A stretch of 64,000 nt of DNA. Origin: Ochotona curzoniae (Eukaryota; Chordata; Mammalia; Lagomorpha; Ochotonidae). Within the stretch, counting starts at the first letter, position 1; each line of letters starts with the position of its first letter. The DNA lies in the NCBI RefSeq assembly GCF_017591425.1, contig NW_024466512.1, forward strand, positions 18,479,001 through 18,543,000, given 5' to 3'. The notes under the pieces are model-generated. The model was not told the DNA's origin and did not search any database. It saw only the letters and a program-made list of their open reading frames with translations. Below, piece by piece: positions 33,246 through 44,632 of this stretch. The position numbers and the translations under genes are program-made.

Positions 33246-33754
33246 TTTGCTACTGATAAATATTACAAACAACTTTAGTTAATCAGTGGGTTTTTTTAAG
33301 TTTTTTATGCAGACGGGATAAGATTTTAATACACAAACAATGGCAATATTTTCCTGGTTGCTTATTGTTTGCATGTGTTTGGAGGACAATTTTTCATTAA
33401 AGCACATAAATACACAAATAACTAAAAAGTTCATGAGATTAAAAGACAAAAATGAACAAAATTGGTAATAAACTGGGATTATTGCTTCAGAACTGCAATT
33501 CGGGGGCTCGTCAGTGAACACCGCCAGTCTTGACATCTTGAATAGAACAATTTCTGAAAAATGTGTAAAATGCAAGGCTTTCAATAAAAGTATAATATAT
33601 GTGTGCATATATGCTGAATACTTTATAACTATTCAGGAAATTTAATTCCTTGAGGAGTTTTTCAAATGGCTTCACTGAATTGTACTGAACATATAAAAAG
33701 AAATCATATAATATTTTTAAAAAGGGAGTTATAGAAAAATACAGGTGGATCATA
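33246..33754. other. unclassified sequence
   Basis: AT-rich. Overlapping minus-strand frames of 85-109 codons (33279-33768) have no motif and are rich in hydrophobic and cysteine residues, as expected from AT-rich DNA. Confidence 0.4.
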
Positions 33755-34310
33755 ACATATTGTGTCAAGCCGCAACCACTGATATCAGTATCCTATATGC
33801 ATTTCCATTCAAGTCCTGGCTGATGCACTTCCTATCCAGCTCCATGTTAATCCACTATGCAAGGCAGCAAAAAATGGCCCAAGTGTTTGGGCCCCTGTTA
33901 AGCAAAGTGGTGACCCAGGTAGAGTACCTGGATTTGAGCTTTCGGCTATACCCATCCCCGACTGTTAGAGTCAGGGTATTCCATTCCCTGGTTCACTCCA
34001 CAACTGACCACAGTAGCCAGAGTTGAATCAATCTGAAGCTAAGAGCCCGCAGTTTCCCTTATGCCCCCTACATGGGTACAAATGCCCAAGGAATTGATCA
34101 GCCCTCCTCTGCTTTCAAAGATCCTAAGCAAGGTGCTGGGTTGGAAGCAGAGCAGCCGAGACATGAACCAGCACTGCAGGCAGAGGATTAGCCTGCCATG
34201 TGCACCATATCAACCCCTGTGGGAGAAATTTGTGAAGTGAACCAGCAGACAGAAGATTTGTCTTTCCTTTCTCTATAACTCTGCCTTTGAAATAAAATTT
34301 TTAAAATGTT
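33755..34310 (+). mobile_element. CSINE copy interrupted by an antisense CSINE
   Basis: Left half (33755-33965): 'ttcaagtcctggctgatgca', 'cttcctatccagctccatgt', 'atggcccaagtgtttgggcc', 'tatacccatccccgactgtt'. Right half (34221-34310): 'tgtgaagtgaaccagcagac', 'tctctataactctgcctttg', 'aaataaaatttttaaaatg'. The halves are collinear in the family and are split by an opposite-strand copy. Confidence 0.82.
33966..34220 (-). mobile_element. CSINE inserted antisense into another CSINE
   Basis: 'ccctggttcactccacaact', 'gaatcaatctgaagctaaga', 'cccaaggaattgatcagccc', 'gctgggttggaagcagagca', 'gcagaggattagcctgccat'. Its T-rich tail side (left) is missing, so the insertion was either 5'-intact but tail-less or later trimmed. 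Confidence 0.8.
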
Positions 34311-34459
34311 AAAACAAAAAATAAACACCAGGAATATGCAAAATACTAACGGAAGAGATAATGAAAAAGTGTGTATGTATTTAAAAAGCTTTTACATAAA
34401 TATACTTCCGTTTTCCCTTAAATTTTTGAGTTCCCTTGTAGAAAAGAGCTTTAAAACTT

Positions 34460-34655
34460 AGTTTTTGAAGCCGTTTGTGTCCACACCAGCAACATGGAAG
34501 GCTTTCAAATTGCCCACATTTTTACCAACCCATGTTGTCTTTAATTTTCATGACATCCATCCCCAAAGTTATGAGGTATTCTGGTTTTGCTCGGTATTTC
34601 CCTGACATTGAGAGATATTGAACACATTTTCAGTAACTGCAGGTTGTATTTATCT
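34460..34655 (-). mobile_element. L1 ORF2-end fragment, antisense
   Basis: 'gtgtccacaccagcaacatg', 'cccacatttttaccaaccca', 'cggtatttccctgacattga' and 'gagatattgaacacattttc' follow the antisense of the L1 ORF2 C-terminal region. Confidence 0.65.
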
Positions 34656-34839
34656 TATTTTTAAATTTTGCATTAACATGAAGTATCTGTATAGTTTATG
34701 GACCATGGTACAATAGTTTACAGACTTACACAGTGCAAGCCAATCATAGCAGGCAACCAGCCCTTCTCTGTTCTTTATCACAGACTAGAGTGACTTCACA
34801 GGAATTTAGCTCAAGTTCTTTGTTAATATTTATGATCTT

Positions 34840-35145
34840 AATTTTTTAAATTTTTATTTGAAAGTGAGAGTTTGAGAGAGATTTTTCTCTCTGCTGCTAT
34901 ACTGCACAAACATCTGAAACCATCACGGATGGCTTATGCTGAAGCGCCAAGTCTGTGTCTCAATCTGGGTCTCCCACATGGGTGTGAGGGATCAAAAACC
35001 TTGAACTATCATCTACTGCCCCCAAGGATTAACACTGCAGCTGTGCCAGAACCAAGTTTCTGGGACACAAACTGTCACATTTACATGGGACATGGGTGCC
35101 TCAACAAGCAGCTTAGACCATCACCTGCAGTGCCTACCCCCCACG
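34840..35145 (-). mobile_element. older CSINE copy, antisense
   Basis: Tail 'ttttttaaatttttatttga', then 'gagtttgagagagatttttc', 'ggcttatgctgaagcgccaa', 'tgggtctcccacatgggtgt', 'atcatctactgcccccaagg' and 'catcacctgcagtgcctacc'. Most of the 151-codon + strand frame at 34872-35327 lies in it. Confidence 0.75.
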
Positions 35146-37595
35146 ATCACACTCTATTACAAGTTCCAGGATTCAGTTCTTGCCTAATCATCAGGGTTGT
35201 ACCGCTCCTGACTTTCGTGGATCTTCACAGCCCTGGCTGCAGAAAATTTGTCATGGTTGGATTTTCGGTTTTGTATTTCCCTCAAGGTATTATTTTATTT
35301 TATTTTATTTTATTCAGTGCTTTCTGAGCAGTTTGCACATTGGGGAAGTTTAGAAAGAACACAGAAGGAAGGAGAATCGCCTCTCCTTCGCGTGTGGCCA
35401 ATTATTCATAATCTATTATTTTTCACTTAACGTGTAACTTCATATCAAACTTAGCCCACATCTCTCTTAATGGTTTTCTAGGATTTGGGATGAACTTCAA
35501 AGATCCTCATCCTCTTCAGGGTCAAGGCCAACACAGTATATATGAAGTACACCAAAAAGGTCATAAAATATATATGTTACAAAAACACTATTTGTCAATT
35601 TCAAAGTTTTTGGCTCCAAAGCAAATTTATCTGTTGATTTTATTTTTTTTCCCATAAACCCTTATTTATTTATGTCTGAGTGAAAAAAGTGATGAAAATA
35701 CAAATTTTAATAAATGTAATTCTGCATTTGGAGAACATAGCTTTGTGCCGAGGCTGAAAGGAACTTCTTCAATCTTCCTTCAGTCAGACGTGCAGCATGA
35801 AGCTGATTGAGTTTCTCCCTTACAGAGAAGCTAGAAGGAAAAATACAGGTTTGCTACAGTCAGAACTAATAAACTGCATGAAGGAGACAAAGGAAAGTGT
35901 TTCACAGTGTGAGGTATTTGCCAGCAATCGAATTTATGAGATGAGCCACTCACCCTCCAAGAGGAGCAGAAAATGCATCAGAGACATATGGGGAGCGATG
36001 GTTCCAATGCATCCCATTCCAAGTTGGAGGGTAGAATGAGACTCACAGATTCTCTCTCCTGTGTGGAAGGAGGAGCTGGAAACACAGGGAGTACAATGAT
36101 AATTGGTGTTCATCACCAATGTACTCAACTTCTGTACAAGGGTGGGCCAAGTACTTCATCGCCTGCATCTCATTGCTTCTTCCAGACAGTGAAGGCAATA
36201 GCCGAATCACTGATATTTTACATGGGAAGAGTTGTGTTGAAGAGTGCTTTAACACCTGCAGCTCTGGAACACTGGGCAGGACCGGGATCCGAATGCAAAC
36301 ATGACTGAATCCATCCACAGGGCTGCGCAAGCTCAATGACTGAGTGTGCGCAGTTAGGATTTATGGGGATCTCTGGCACAGACTGAACTCAGAGTCCAGC
36401 AGATAACCACAGGATCTGACTCAGGATAAAGAAGATTGCTTCAAGCAAAGACACAAAAACACAACTGTCATGTTAGTACGTGGGTTGAGTCTACTTATTG
36501 GTATTATGTAAAGCTTTCTTAGAGCTTTGTAAACATATACACCGCCACGTATATCCGGCTCAATCATAAGACTCTACTTTATGCTTCTCTCTGAACGAAG
36601 GAAGCTGATTTACAGAGTAGTCTGTTACATCTATTGTTCCGTTTCACACATGAAAGCTTTCTTTCCATCTCAAGGTCTCGATTTCTGGGTCTTTTATGGG
36701 GATTCAGCTCTCTGGTGCACTGACTTTGTATGACAGACGCATCATTGAACACAAGTTTTTTTTTTTTTTAAGACTAAAAAGAAAAAGATAAGGAAAGAGA
36801 GAGGGAATTATTGTCTCATTAAGCAGATGATAATTGCAATTATTCACCAAGAATTATGAATCACAAATGAGGATTGCAAAGTCAATTGGGAAACAATTTG
36901 GTTATAAATACTCATATTAAACAGCCTAATGAAATCTGATTTGCTTTAGAAACTTCCACTCTTATTTTCATGAAGTGTTTTGTGGAAGTAAAAATCTTGA
37001 TGAATTATTCCTGTCATTTGCAAGGCAGGAAAGAGAAGTTATGTGTTATAATAAGCAGGCTGATCGTTGCAGGATCTTTGGATGGTAATAATATCACCTA
37101 CAACTCAATTGCCTGATGTTTCCAGACTGCTTCCACTCAGAATCATTATTTCATGTGACATACCACCACATAATATGAAACAAAGCAATTTCTATTGCAA
37201 AATTATAAGTTAAGGAAATGTAATATGGTAGAGCATAACAACAAAATCATGCCAGTACAATCCGCTGCAGAAGTGGAATCTGGCTTTGCTTCTTTGCAAT
37301 AATGGAAATTCCTTCTTCCAAAGCATATTCAGTCTAGCATCCACTTCAGTGTTTTTAGTTTCACATAAATGAAGATTGAGCTCTAATGTATTTGAACAGT
37401 AATATAATTTATTGGTTTCTGTAATTGTTAAGTCCAAATTTAAGTAGGCAAATGTGCTACTTGGCCTGATCTGTAGTTCATAACACGAACAAAGACCTAA
37501 TTGCTTTGTTTCTTTTTCATTTTCTGTAGTGCACCCTCTGAATCTTAAATACTGCTCATTCTATCACAGCTTAATTATCAAAACTTCAGGGAGAG
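35146..37595. other. unclassified sequence
   Basis: About 2.4 kb with no gene or interspersed repeat that I can name. A (TTTTA)n microsatellite lies at 35289-35315 and a poly-T run near 36757-36768. The part 35800-36330 is slightly GC-richer and carries overlapping frames of 60-111 codons on both strands without motifs. Confidence 0.4.
35289..35315. repeat. (TTTTA)n microsatellite
   Basis: About five units of ttttа-type repeat follow 'ctcaaggtat'. Confidence 0.85.
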
Positions 37596-38179
37596 AAAGA
37601 CAGCAGTAATATCCAGGGTGTGAAACACCAACATCCAATATCTGAGCTTCAGCTACTGGGACACACCTCAAAGAAACAAATGCCACCTTAAAGGGAGACC
37701 TGCACCCAGTCATACTTCAGAGTGAACCTGCACCTCAATCCCAGGTGATGGAACAACATGGTCATTCTGAACACCTGGACTCTAGGTCCCAGTGCTGCTA
37801 GGAATGTCTACAAAACATGTCAAGTCCATCCCCAAGATAGACAATACTCTTAATTAGGAATCCCTACTGTGCGGAACGCAAGAATAGGAGGAACCCTAAA
37901 GTCCTTGCCTTAAAATCTGTGTAGCTACCACCGCTGCCACTCCTGAAGCCACTATATGAGCCCTGCAGTTATCGCTGAAATTGATGACAATGGAAGGAGT
38001 TGCACAAAAAATTCTCTTTTTGCATCCACATGGAGCCAGAGTCACAGCGCCCTGCACTGTCAGCATCTTCAGGCCAACAGGCAGATGAAACTCACCCCTT
38101 ACGAAAGTCACTCTGTAAACTTGGGAAGAGATGCTGCAATGAGCTACCAAACACCAATAGGAAAACAAACAGGAAAAAG

Positions 38180-39000
38180 CAGGGTAACGTGACACCACCA
38201 AAGGGCTACAATCATTGGGTAGTGATTGGCCACCACGAAATGGGAATTTACACACTGTCTGGAAAAACAACTGAAGGGAAGCTCAGCAACTTACAAGCGA
38301 ATAGACAACTCCATGAAATCAGGAAAATCATTCATGATATCAAAGGAGAAAGTCAATGAACGGATGCCATTTTAAAAAGGTGGGACAAATATTTGAGCTG
38401 AACAATTTGAAGAAGTAGAAAATAAAATTGAGATTACCAACAACAGACTAGGTCAAGCAAGTTAAGGAACTGGTGACCTTCAAGTAGATCTTTTGCAATC
38501 ACGGAGAAGAAAAAAATGAAAAAGTGTGAAGACAGCCAACTTGATTTATGAAACAATTAAGCAAACAAACCTTTTTATTGCTGGAATAATAAAAGCAGGA
38601 TAGATGAGAAAGGGATGGGAAAAGTTATGCAATTAATACTTGCTGAAAACTACTCAAGCCCTGGGAGTGCCATGGACAGCCAGACTCATGAACCTTCTAA
38701 CTCCAGATTTGAACAGATTCAACCTCCAAGGCATGTTTTAACCAAACTGTCTAAAGTTGAAAGCAAAAAAGGATTTTAAAAGCAGGGAGATCAGCATATA
38801 ACAGAATCCCCTTTAGATCGGCAGCGATTACTCAGCAGAAACCTTGCAAACCACAAGAGTGGGATGACACATTCAAAATGCTGAAAGAGAAAAAAAAATC
38901 CAGCAACAAAGAATTACATGCTAAGAAAAGTTCTTCAGTCGTGAAGGAGAAATAAAGTCAGAGACAAGTAAATCTTAGAGAACTGGTCATCACTACATTT
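38180..39000 (+). pseudogene. L1 ORF1 remnant
   Basis: ORF1 encodes the L1 RNA-binding, trimer-forming chaperone. Recognisable segments are 'atgaaatcaggaaaatcatt' (N-terminal part), 'aaccaaactgtctaaagttg', 'cagcagaaaccttgcaaacc' and 'gtgaaggagaaataaagtca' (C-terminal domain). Many stops and frameshifts are present (for example after 'aaaaaaggatttt'). The last part is separated by a SINE insertion at the codons for the conserved end of the domain. Confidence 0.72.
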
Positions 39001-39337
39001 TTTTTTCTTTTCTAAGAAACAAAAAAGTATTTTTTATTGGAAAGGCAGATCTACAGAAAGAAGGAGTTAGAGAAAGAAAATCTTCTGTCTGCTGCTTAAC
39101 CCCCCTAATGTCCCTAACATTGGAACTGAGCCAATCTGAAGCCAAGAACCAGGATCTTGTTCTGGGTCTCCCATGTGGGTGCAGGGTCCCAGGGCTTTGG
39201 GTCATCCTCAACTGCTTTCACAGGTCACAAACAGAGAACCGGATGGGAAGTAGAGCAGCAGAATATGAACTGATGCCCGTATGGGATCTTAGGGTGTACA
39301 ATGTGAGGATTTTGCCACTGAGCCATCATGCTCAGCC
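39001..39337 (-). mobile_element. CSINE inserted in L1 ORF1, target-site duplication
   Basis: Antisense young-type SINE: 'ttttttattggaaaggcaga', 'tctgaagccaagaaccagga', 'tgggtctcccatgtgggtgc', 'gaggattttgccactgagcc'. Direct repeats catcactacattt (38988-39000) and caccactacactt (39338-39350), 11 of 13 matching. Confidence 0.92.
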
Positions 39338-40544
39338 CACCACTACACTTTCCTTGCCAAAAAAATTTTTTACGATAATTTTTCAGGTGGAAAAGTAAGT
39401 TAATTTACTACTATCAGCACAAAAGAAAATATAAAATCTAATTATACAGCTAAATACCTGGTCAAAACCAAAATATTCCAAATCTGCAATAGATTATATA
39501 AATAGTAAATGTTTCTATTATCATAAGGTGCAAAATAAGGTCTACAATAAATCAGCAATTGTAAGTTCTTGAGATTACACTAAGATAACCATAGCTATAA
39601 TCATTTATTAAGACATATATATATATAGGTATACAATAATTTGTGGAGGGAGACTATACAAATTCAGTTTTTGCATGTCTTTGAAGCTGTTGTCCATTTA
39701 AAATGGACTATAACCATAAAAGGTTTTATGTAAGCTTTACGGTAATCACAAAATGTTTCAAAAATATATCGCAGTTATAAAAAATGAGGACGAAGGAATC
39801 ACACCAGCTCTACTGAAAATTAACAAATCACAAGGAAAGACAAGACCAGAAGGAAAAAAATAAACTACAAAGCAACCTGAAATAACAAAATGATAATTTT
39901 AAGTCATTTTTTTAATCAACAGCAACTTAGAATGTAAATGGACTTAATTCTCCAATTAAAGGCACCAGTAAGTCACGCCTATTTGAGATTCACGTAAGCT
40001 TTAAAAACGTGCATCAGCTGAAAATGAAAGAATGAAGATAGCCTAGATCTATATTTAATAAAAACAGACAAACTCATTGCCTGTGGCAAGACACAAAATT
40101 ACTAGTGATAAAAACATAAATGATTATGTCAAGAGGACATAATCATTCTGAATACATATGTATCCAGGATTGGGATATCTAAATATATAAGGCCTGTATT
40201 AATGGAGATGAAGAGGAAAATACCCAGGAATACAAAAATAGTAGGCGGTATCAATATCATACCTCCAATAAGGAATAAGCTAAAGAAAATCAATAAGAAA
40301 GTATTGGACAGAGATCGCACTTTTGACTCAGTGGTTCTGAAAGATATACACAGAATCTTACAATAGATCCCACATTTTTCTCCAATGCATGTGATACTTT
40401 ATCTAAAATGGAAAATATGCTTAGTTGCAAAAAAATATACTAACAAATTTAAGGAAACTGAAATCATATCAATTACAGGCTTTAAAAATTTTTTTTTCTA
40501 GGAAACAGTATTGTTTGGTCTCTCACAGTTCTTTCAAAATGTAT

Positions 40545-40858
40545 TCTTTGGTTTCCATTTTATTTTAAAGGAAAGGACATAGAAACGCCGACACAGACAG
40601 CTGCTGGTTCATGACCCACATGTCCTCACTAGCAGGGACTGGGCAAGGCCCAAAACCAGAAACTCAGGGAGCAGTCTGTATCAGCCCTCCAGGCCGCATG
40701 GATCCATGTATCTGGCCCAGGATCCATGGGCTGCACTGCTGGGGATGTGCTGAGAGGAGCTGGGTTGGAATGTGGATCCAGGACGCAAAACCCACACACT
40801 CCCATGTTTGATGCAGACATCTCAAGCCAAGGCTAAACCAGTACCCTGAACACCCACC
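40545..40858 (-). mobile_element. older CSINE copy in L1 ORF2, antisense
   Basis: 'gctgctggttcatgacccac', 'gggactgggcaaggcccaaa', 'ctgagaggagctgggttgga' and 'ggctaaaccagtaccctgaa'. A (T)9 run near 40490 may be the start of its tail. Confidence 0.72.
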
Positions 40859-41074
40859 TTTGACTAATTTAGCCCAGGTAAGTAGTAAAAAACAGGCTAT
40901 GTTTTAGGAAGTTCACAACTCCGTGTAAACTAAGCACATTCTTAAACTACCAATGGCTAAAAGAAAAACAAAAGTACCTGGAGAATTGAGAATGGATACT
41001 TGACATGCCAAAACCTACACATACAGGAAAAGCTATTCTAACAGGGAAGATTATTACAAAAAATATTAATACAA

Positions 41075-41425
41075 AGGCAGGAGAAGAGGTGTGGGTATTT
41101 AGCCTGGGAGTTAGAAAGTCAATTAAGATGCCACTGTCCAATAATTTTGTGCCTGGATTTAATATTTGGCCCAAACTTCTGACTAATGCAGATCCTGCGA
41201 GGCATTAGTAATGATTCTAGCAACTGGTTTCCTTCCAATGAGCTGAGGTGTTTGCATTAATTTTCCAGCTCCAGGCTTCATTTTGGCCCAGCCCTGGCTG
41301 ATGTACAGATGTGGCTTGTAGTAGTGTGTATACGTGTGTGTGTGTGAAGGTAGGGAGAAATAAGTCAGACGGGTGGAGAGTGGGAATGCATTTGTATCCC
41401 AACTTTCAAAAATAAATAAGGAGAT
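41075..41425 (+). mobile_element. older CSINE copy in L1 ORF2, sense
   Basis: 'gtgtgggtatttagcctggg', 'agttagaaagtcaattaaga', 'ttctgactaatgcagatcct', 'gaggcattagtaatgattct', 'ttttggcccagccctggctg' and end 'aaaataaataagg' follow the older C-repeat branch. A short (TG)n expansion lies at 41328-41347. Confidence 0.75.
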
Positions 41426-41765
41426 TCAAAATATGTAGTTTAATACTATACCATAAAATAGACAAAAGTAAACTAAATCTAAAGTTAGAAGAGGAAGTAA
41501 AAAAAAAAATCACAAGAGAAATAAGACAGATGAGAAAACTCTAAAAACAGTTAATTAAACTAAGCATTGACTTTGGAGAAAATAAACCATGGCGAACCTT
41601 AACTAGCTTCAGGGGGAAATTATTCAAATAAACAAAATATAAAAGAAAATGAGGACATGATGACTGATGTTGCCAGAATAAAAAGAATCATATGGAGCTA
41701 TTACAAAAAAATTAAGTTCCAACAAATGGATAACTTAGAGGAAATGGTAAATTCCTATAAAATTG

Positions 41766-42389
41766 CAACCAACCAAGCCTAAGTCAAACAAAACAAACAG
41801 ACTAGTAACAAACAACACAGTTGTTAAAATCTTCATGGACTATGGATCCTATCCAAATCTGTGGGATTGCAGCCCTTGCTACACAGTTAGTGATAACGAC
41901 ATTTCAATTTTTCTAGGCTCCATTTTTCACTTTTGTAAAATCAATGAGTTCGTAACCTTAGTTATATAACACCTCATATGTAACTTTAATATCTGAATAA
42001 TTTTCCTGCATGGATATGGGCTTATTTAGCTGGAACATTGGATTTGATTGTGCACATGTGACGAAAACATGAATGGACACTGAGCATGAAACCTGCATTT
42101 CCCACTTTGTTATACGTTAAATTGACTGGTTGAGTAGGGAGAGATGCAGAGGCTCTCTTGGGCTTTAACGTGGACACATTCTCCCCACGTGTAGCTGGTA
42201 GCAGGCCAAAAAAAAAAAAATCCATAAAATAGACTTCTGCTTTCTCATCCAGAACTTTTTGCCAATATTTGGTCACCTTACCTAAACAATGAAACACTAC
42301 TTCAGAAATGACACCTGATGTGTACTTTCCAAAACTCTTGCACTACCAGTTTAGTTAACAACAACTCCAATCTTCTGTCTGAACCTTAG
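41766..42389. other. unclassified sequence
   Basis: No clear repeat or gene. A MIR-like 'tttttcacttttgtaaaatc' near 41922-41942 is too short to call. A (A)13 run lies near 42208-42220. Confidence 0.4.
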
Positions 42390-42565
42390 CTGTTTCTAAT
42401 GATTCTTCCATAAATAGTGTTTATATGTTTACACATATATTGGAATATCTTCCTAAAACTGGACTCACTGGGTCAAAGAGAAAATCGACACTTTACTTGA
42501 CTAGTTATCAGCAAATCCCTGAGCACAGGTGTATCATTTTATGACCCCAACCTATCCAGTTTTGC
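42390..42565 (-). mobile_element. probable old L1 3' fragment, antisense
   Basis: 'ctaaaactggactcactggg' and 'tcaaagagaaaatcgacact' match the antisense L1ME-type segment ('ctagaagtggaattgctgggtcaaaggg'). Confidence 0.5.
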
Positions 42566-44112
42566 CATTGCCTCACAGAGTATATCATCCAACCTTACAG
42601 ATCTAGCAGTAGCGAAGAAAACCCATGAGAACTGGGTTGGCCGTGAGTTCTCATTCTCTTTTTCCAAATTATTGAACTCAGTGAATCCAACTTTCCACTC
42701 ACCTGGGCAGTTCGGTTTTCAAGCACCTTCAGGCAAGAAGTAGGCCTTGGTCTCTTTGGGAACTTGCCACAAATTCCAGAGAAAAATGATCAGGCTCTGC
42801 CAAGAACATAAGATTCATTTTTACTTCATTCTCTGCCTCAGTAATCTAACAGAAAGAGACTAAGACAATAGCAGGTAAATTTGTAAGTGCTTACATATAT
42901 TTTTATATATTAAATATGTATATAAACTTATACAAATATGTATAATATGTATAATATATAGTATGCAATTTTTCTTCACATACTCCCAGGTCCACTCATG
43001 TATGGTTTGGAGTCCCCACTCACACAACTATGGATCAAAGGAAATGTGCAAACCCTCCCAGGGAAAGTCCTACAAACTATCTCTCTTGTCCCTGATCTGG
43101 CAGCTGGTACGGGCGAAGATAAGATGATAAAGTAATGGGGCAACTTTAAAAAAGAATGGAGCATTAGTGGAGGTGCTGCTAAACTATAGAACCTCTTTTA
43201 ATAAACTAGAGAAAGCATTTCTCCGCTGGAAGGATGTAGTCCATGTGTACCTAGCTAAGTTCAGGTTGTACAGACAGCAATTTCGTCCTCCTTTGACTCT
43301 TGTTTTACATATTTGGACAACAACCAATTCACACAGATTAACCACAGGGCTGTGGTCCTGACCTGGCAACGGTAATCAGAGACACTCAGGCTGCTTTGGC
43401 AACTGCTTAATAAATACTAAAGAACACGGTCTGATCTCAACTGGCACTAGTTCTGTGCCAGCTACGCCATCAAAGTGAGAAGGCAAAGGTTAATTTCCAC
43501 CCAGCTTCATTCTGGATAAACATGGCACGCCAGTGACACGGAGCTCTGTGACTTAAATGTCTGCTTGAGAAGCCATTGTCAAGTCATGTCTAAAGTCAAT
43601 TTGAAAGGGGACTATTGCTTACAATAATTGAGGGGAACTGGGCGCCTAAAAAACTGTATTTTAAGGTTAAACTATGTTATCTTTGCCTAACACATTCAAA
43701 ACAGCAGGAACATATTTTAATTAAGAGAAGCAAACACTGGAACCAAATATTAAATACCTTCAGAAAATCATGAAGAGAAAGAGTGGGTTTTTTTCCCACT
43801 CTTGAGAATTGGGATACAACCGCATCCCTTAATTTCTTTTTGTTGTTGTTTCTTTATCTTTTATTCTTTAAAGGTGTTTTCCTTTTGTTTTTAGTCATTG
43901 CAGATAGAAACTATTCATATTTTTTAGTTCAATGTAAACTTTTCATTGGTTCCCTTATTTTGACCTGAACTCTTTCTAGCTGCAAAATCCTCTTTTAAGG
44001 GGTCAAAACGATATTTGTGAATTATTATATATTCTTGTGAAATGTATTCATTAGAGAATAATTTTAAGATTTGAATTTCAACTGTGTATTTTAAAGGTTT
44101 ATATAATTTAAT
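42566..44112. other. unclassified sequence with an AT-rich tract
   Basis: An AT-rich dinucleotide-like tract occupies 42893-42966. The remainder has no recognised gene or repeat; antiparallel frames of 61-64 codons at 43167-43369 have no motif. Confidence 0.42.
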
Positions 44113-44385
44113 TTTCTTTAAAAAATGTATTTACTTTTTTGTTTGATAGAGGGGCACAGGGAGGTATAACCTACCTGCTGGTTCACCCTAAATTCCTGTA
44201 ATGACCAGGTCAACACAATCCAGTTCTCCCACACAAGTACAGGAGATCCAAACACTCCGGCTGTCACTGGCTGCCTCCAGGGCACAGCAAGAATAAATGG
44301 CAATTTGGGGAGCAGAGCCAAAACCCAGCATGAGATATGGGCATTTCACCAGGTCTCTTATACTCCTGTGCCGAATGCCCGTCCC
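44113..44385 (-). mobile_element. older CSINE copy, antisense
   Basis: Tail 'aaaaatgtatttactttttt', then 'cctacctgctggttcaccct', 'cagttctcccacacaagtac', 'ctccagggcacagcaagaat', 'catgagatatgggcatttca' and 'tcctgtgccgaatgcccgtc'. Confidence 0.7.
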
Positions 44386-44409
44386 TTACAGATCTTTGTA
44401 AGCTTATAA

Positions 44410-44632
44410 GTGCTTGTGTATATATGTGTGTGGGTGTGTGTATTATAGCATATAGTATATCATTTTAATAGTTTTATATATTTAATATACTTTGTATATT
44501 GATATATAATAAAAATACAGTTTTAGTATTAATACAGTATAAACATGTTATATTATATATTATATATCATATATTATATATTATAAATATAACTATTTTA
44601 TATAATGAGTATATGTGTATACATAGAGAGAG
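44410..44632. repeat. AT-rich, partly palindromic low-complexity tract
   Basis: Mixed (TG)n, (TA)n and longer 'tatattatat'-type units. The core at 44545-44600 consists of nearly self-complementary TATAATATAT words. Confidence 0.9.

Larger units (their letters stand above)
37600..41765 (+). mobile_element. old, long L1 (L1M-type) with three SINE insertions
   Basis: Order along the + strand: a probable 5' UTR (37600-38150), ORF1 (38180-39000 and on after a SINE), an ORF1/ORF2 linker (39400-39900), and ORF2 beginning near 39920 ('acttagaatgtaaatggact') and running to about 41765 ('aatggataacttagaggaaa'). It stops before the reverse-transcriptase core. SINEs split it at 39001-39337, 40545-40858 and 41075-41425. 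All frames are heavily broken. Confidence 0.75.
39920..41765 (+). pseudogene. L1 ORF2 remnant, endonuclease to linker
   Basis: Homology to the L1 ORF2 endonuclease start is visible in 'cttagaatgtaaatggactt' and 'ctccaattaaaggcaccagt'. The linker part is visible in 'gagaaataagacagatgaga' and 'tcatatggagctattacaaa'. The frame is broken many times and split by two SINEs (40545-40858 and 41075-41425). The polymerase domain is absent. Confidence 0.6.

Noticed and set aside
34872..35327. 151-codon + strand frame as a gene
   Set aside because: More than half of it is an old antisense SINE, and its end runs into a (TTTTA)n microsatellite.
35530..35670. Possible mariner-type miniature transposon ('ccaaaaaggtcata' and following)
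   Set aside because: I could not find a matching inverted terminal repeat or TA target duplication, so the resemblance is too weak.
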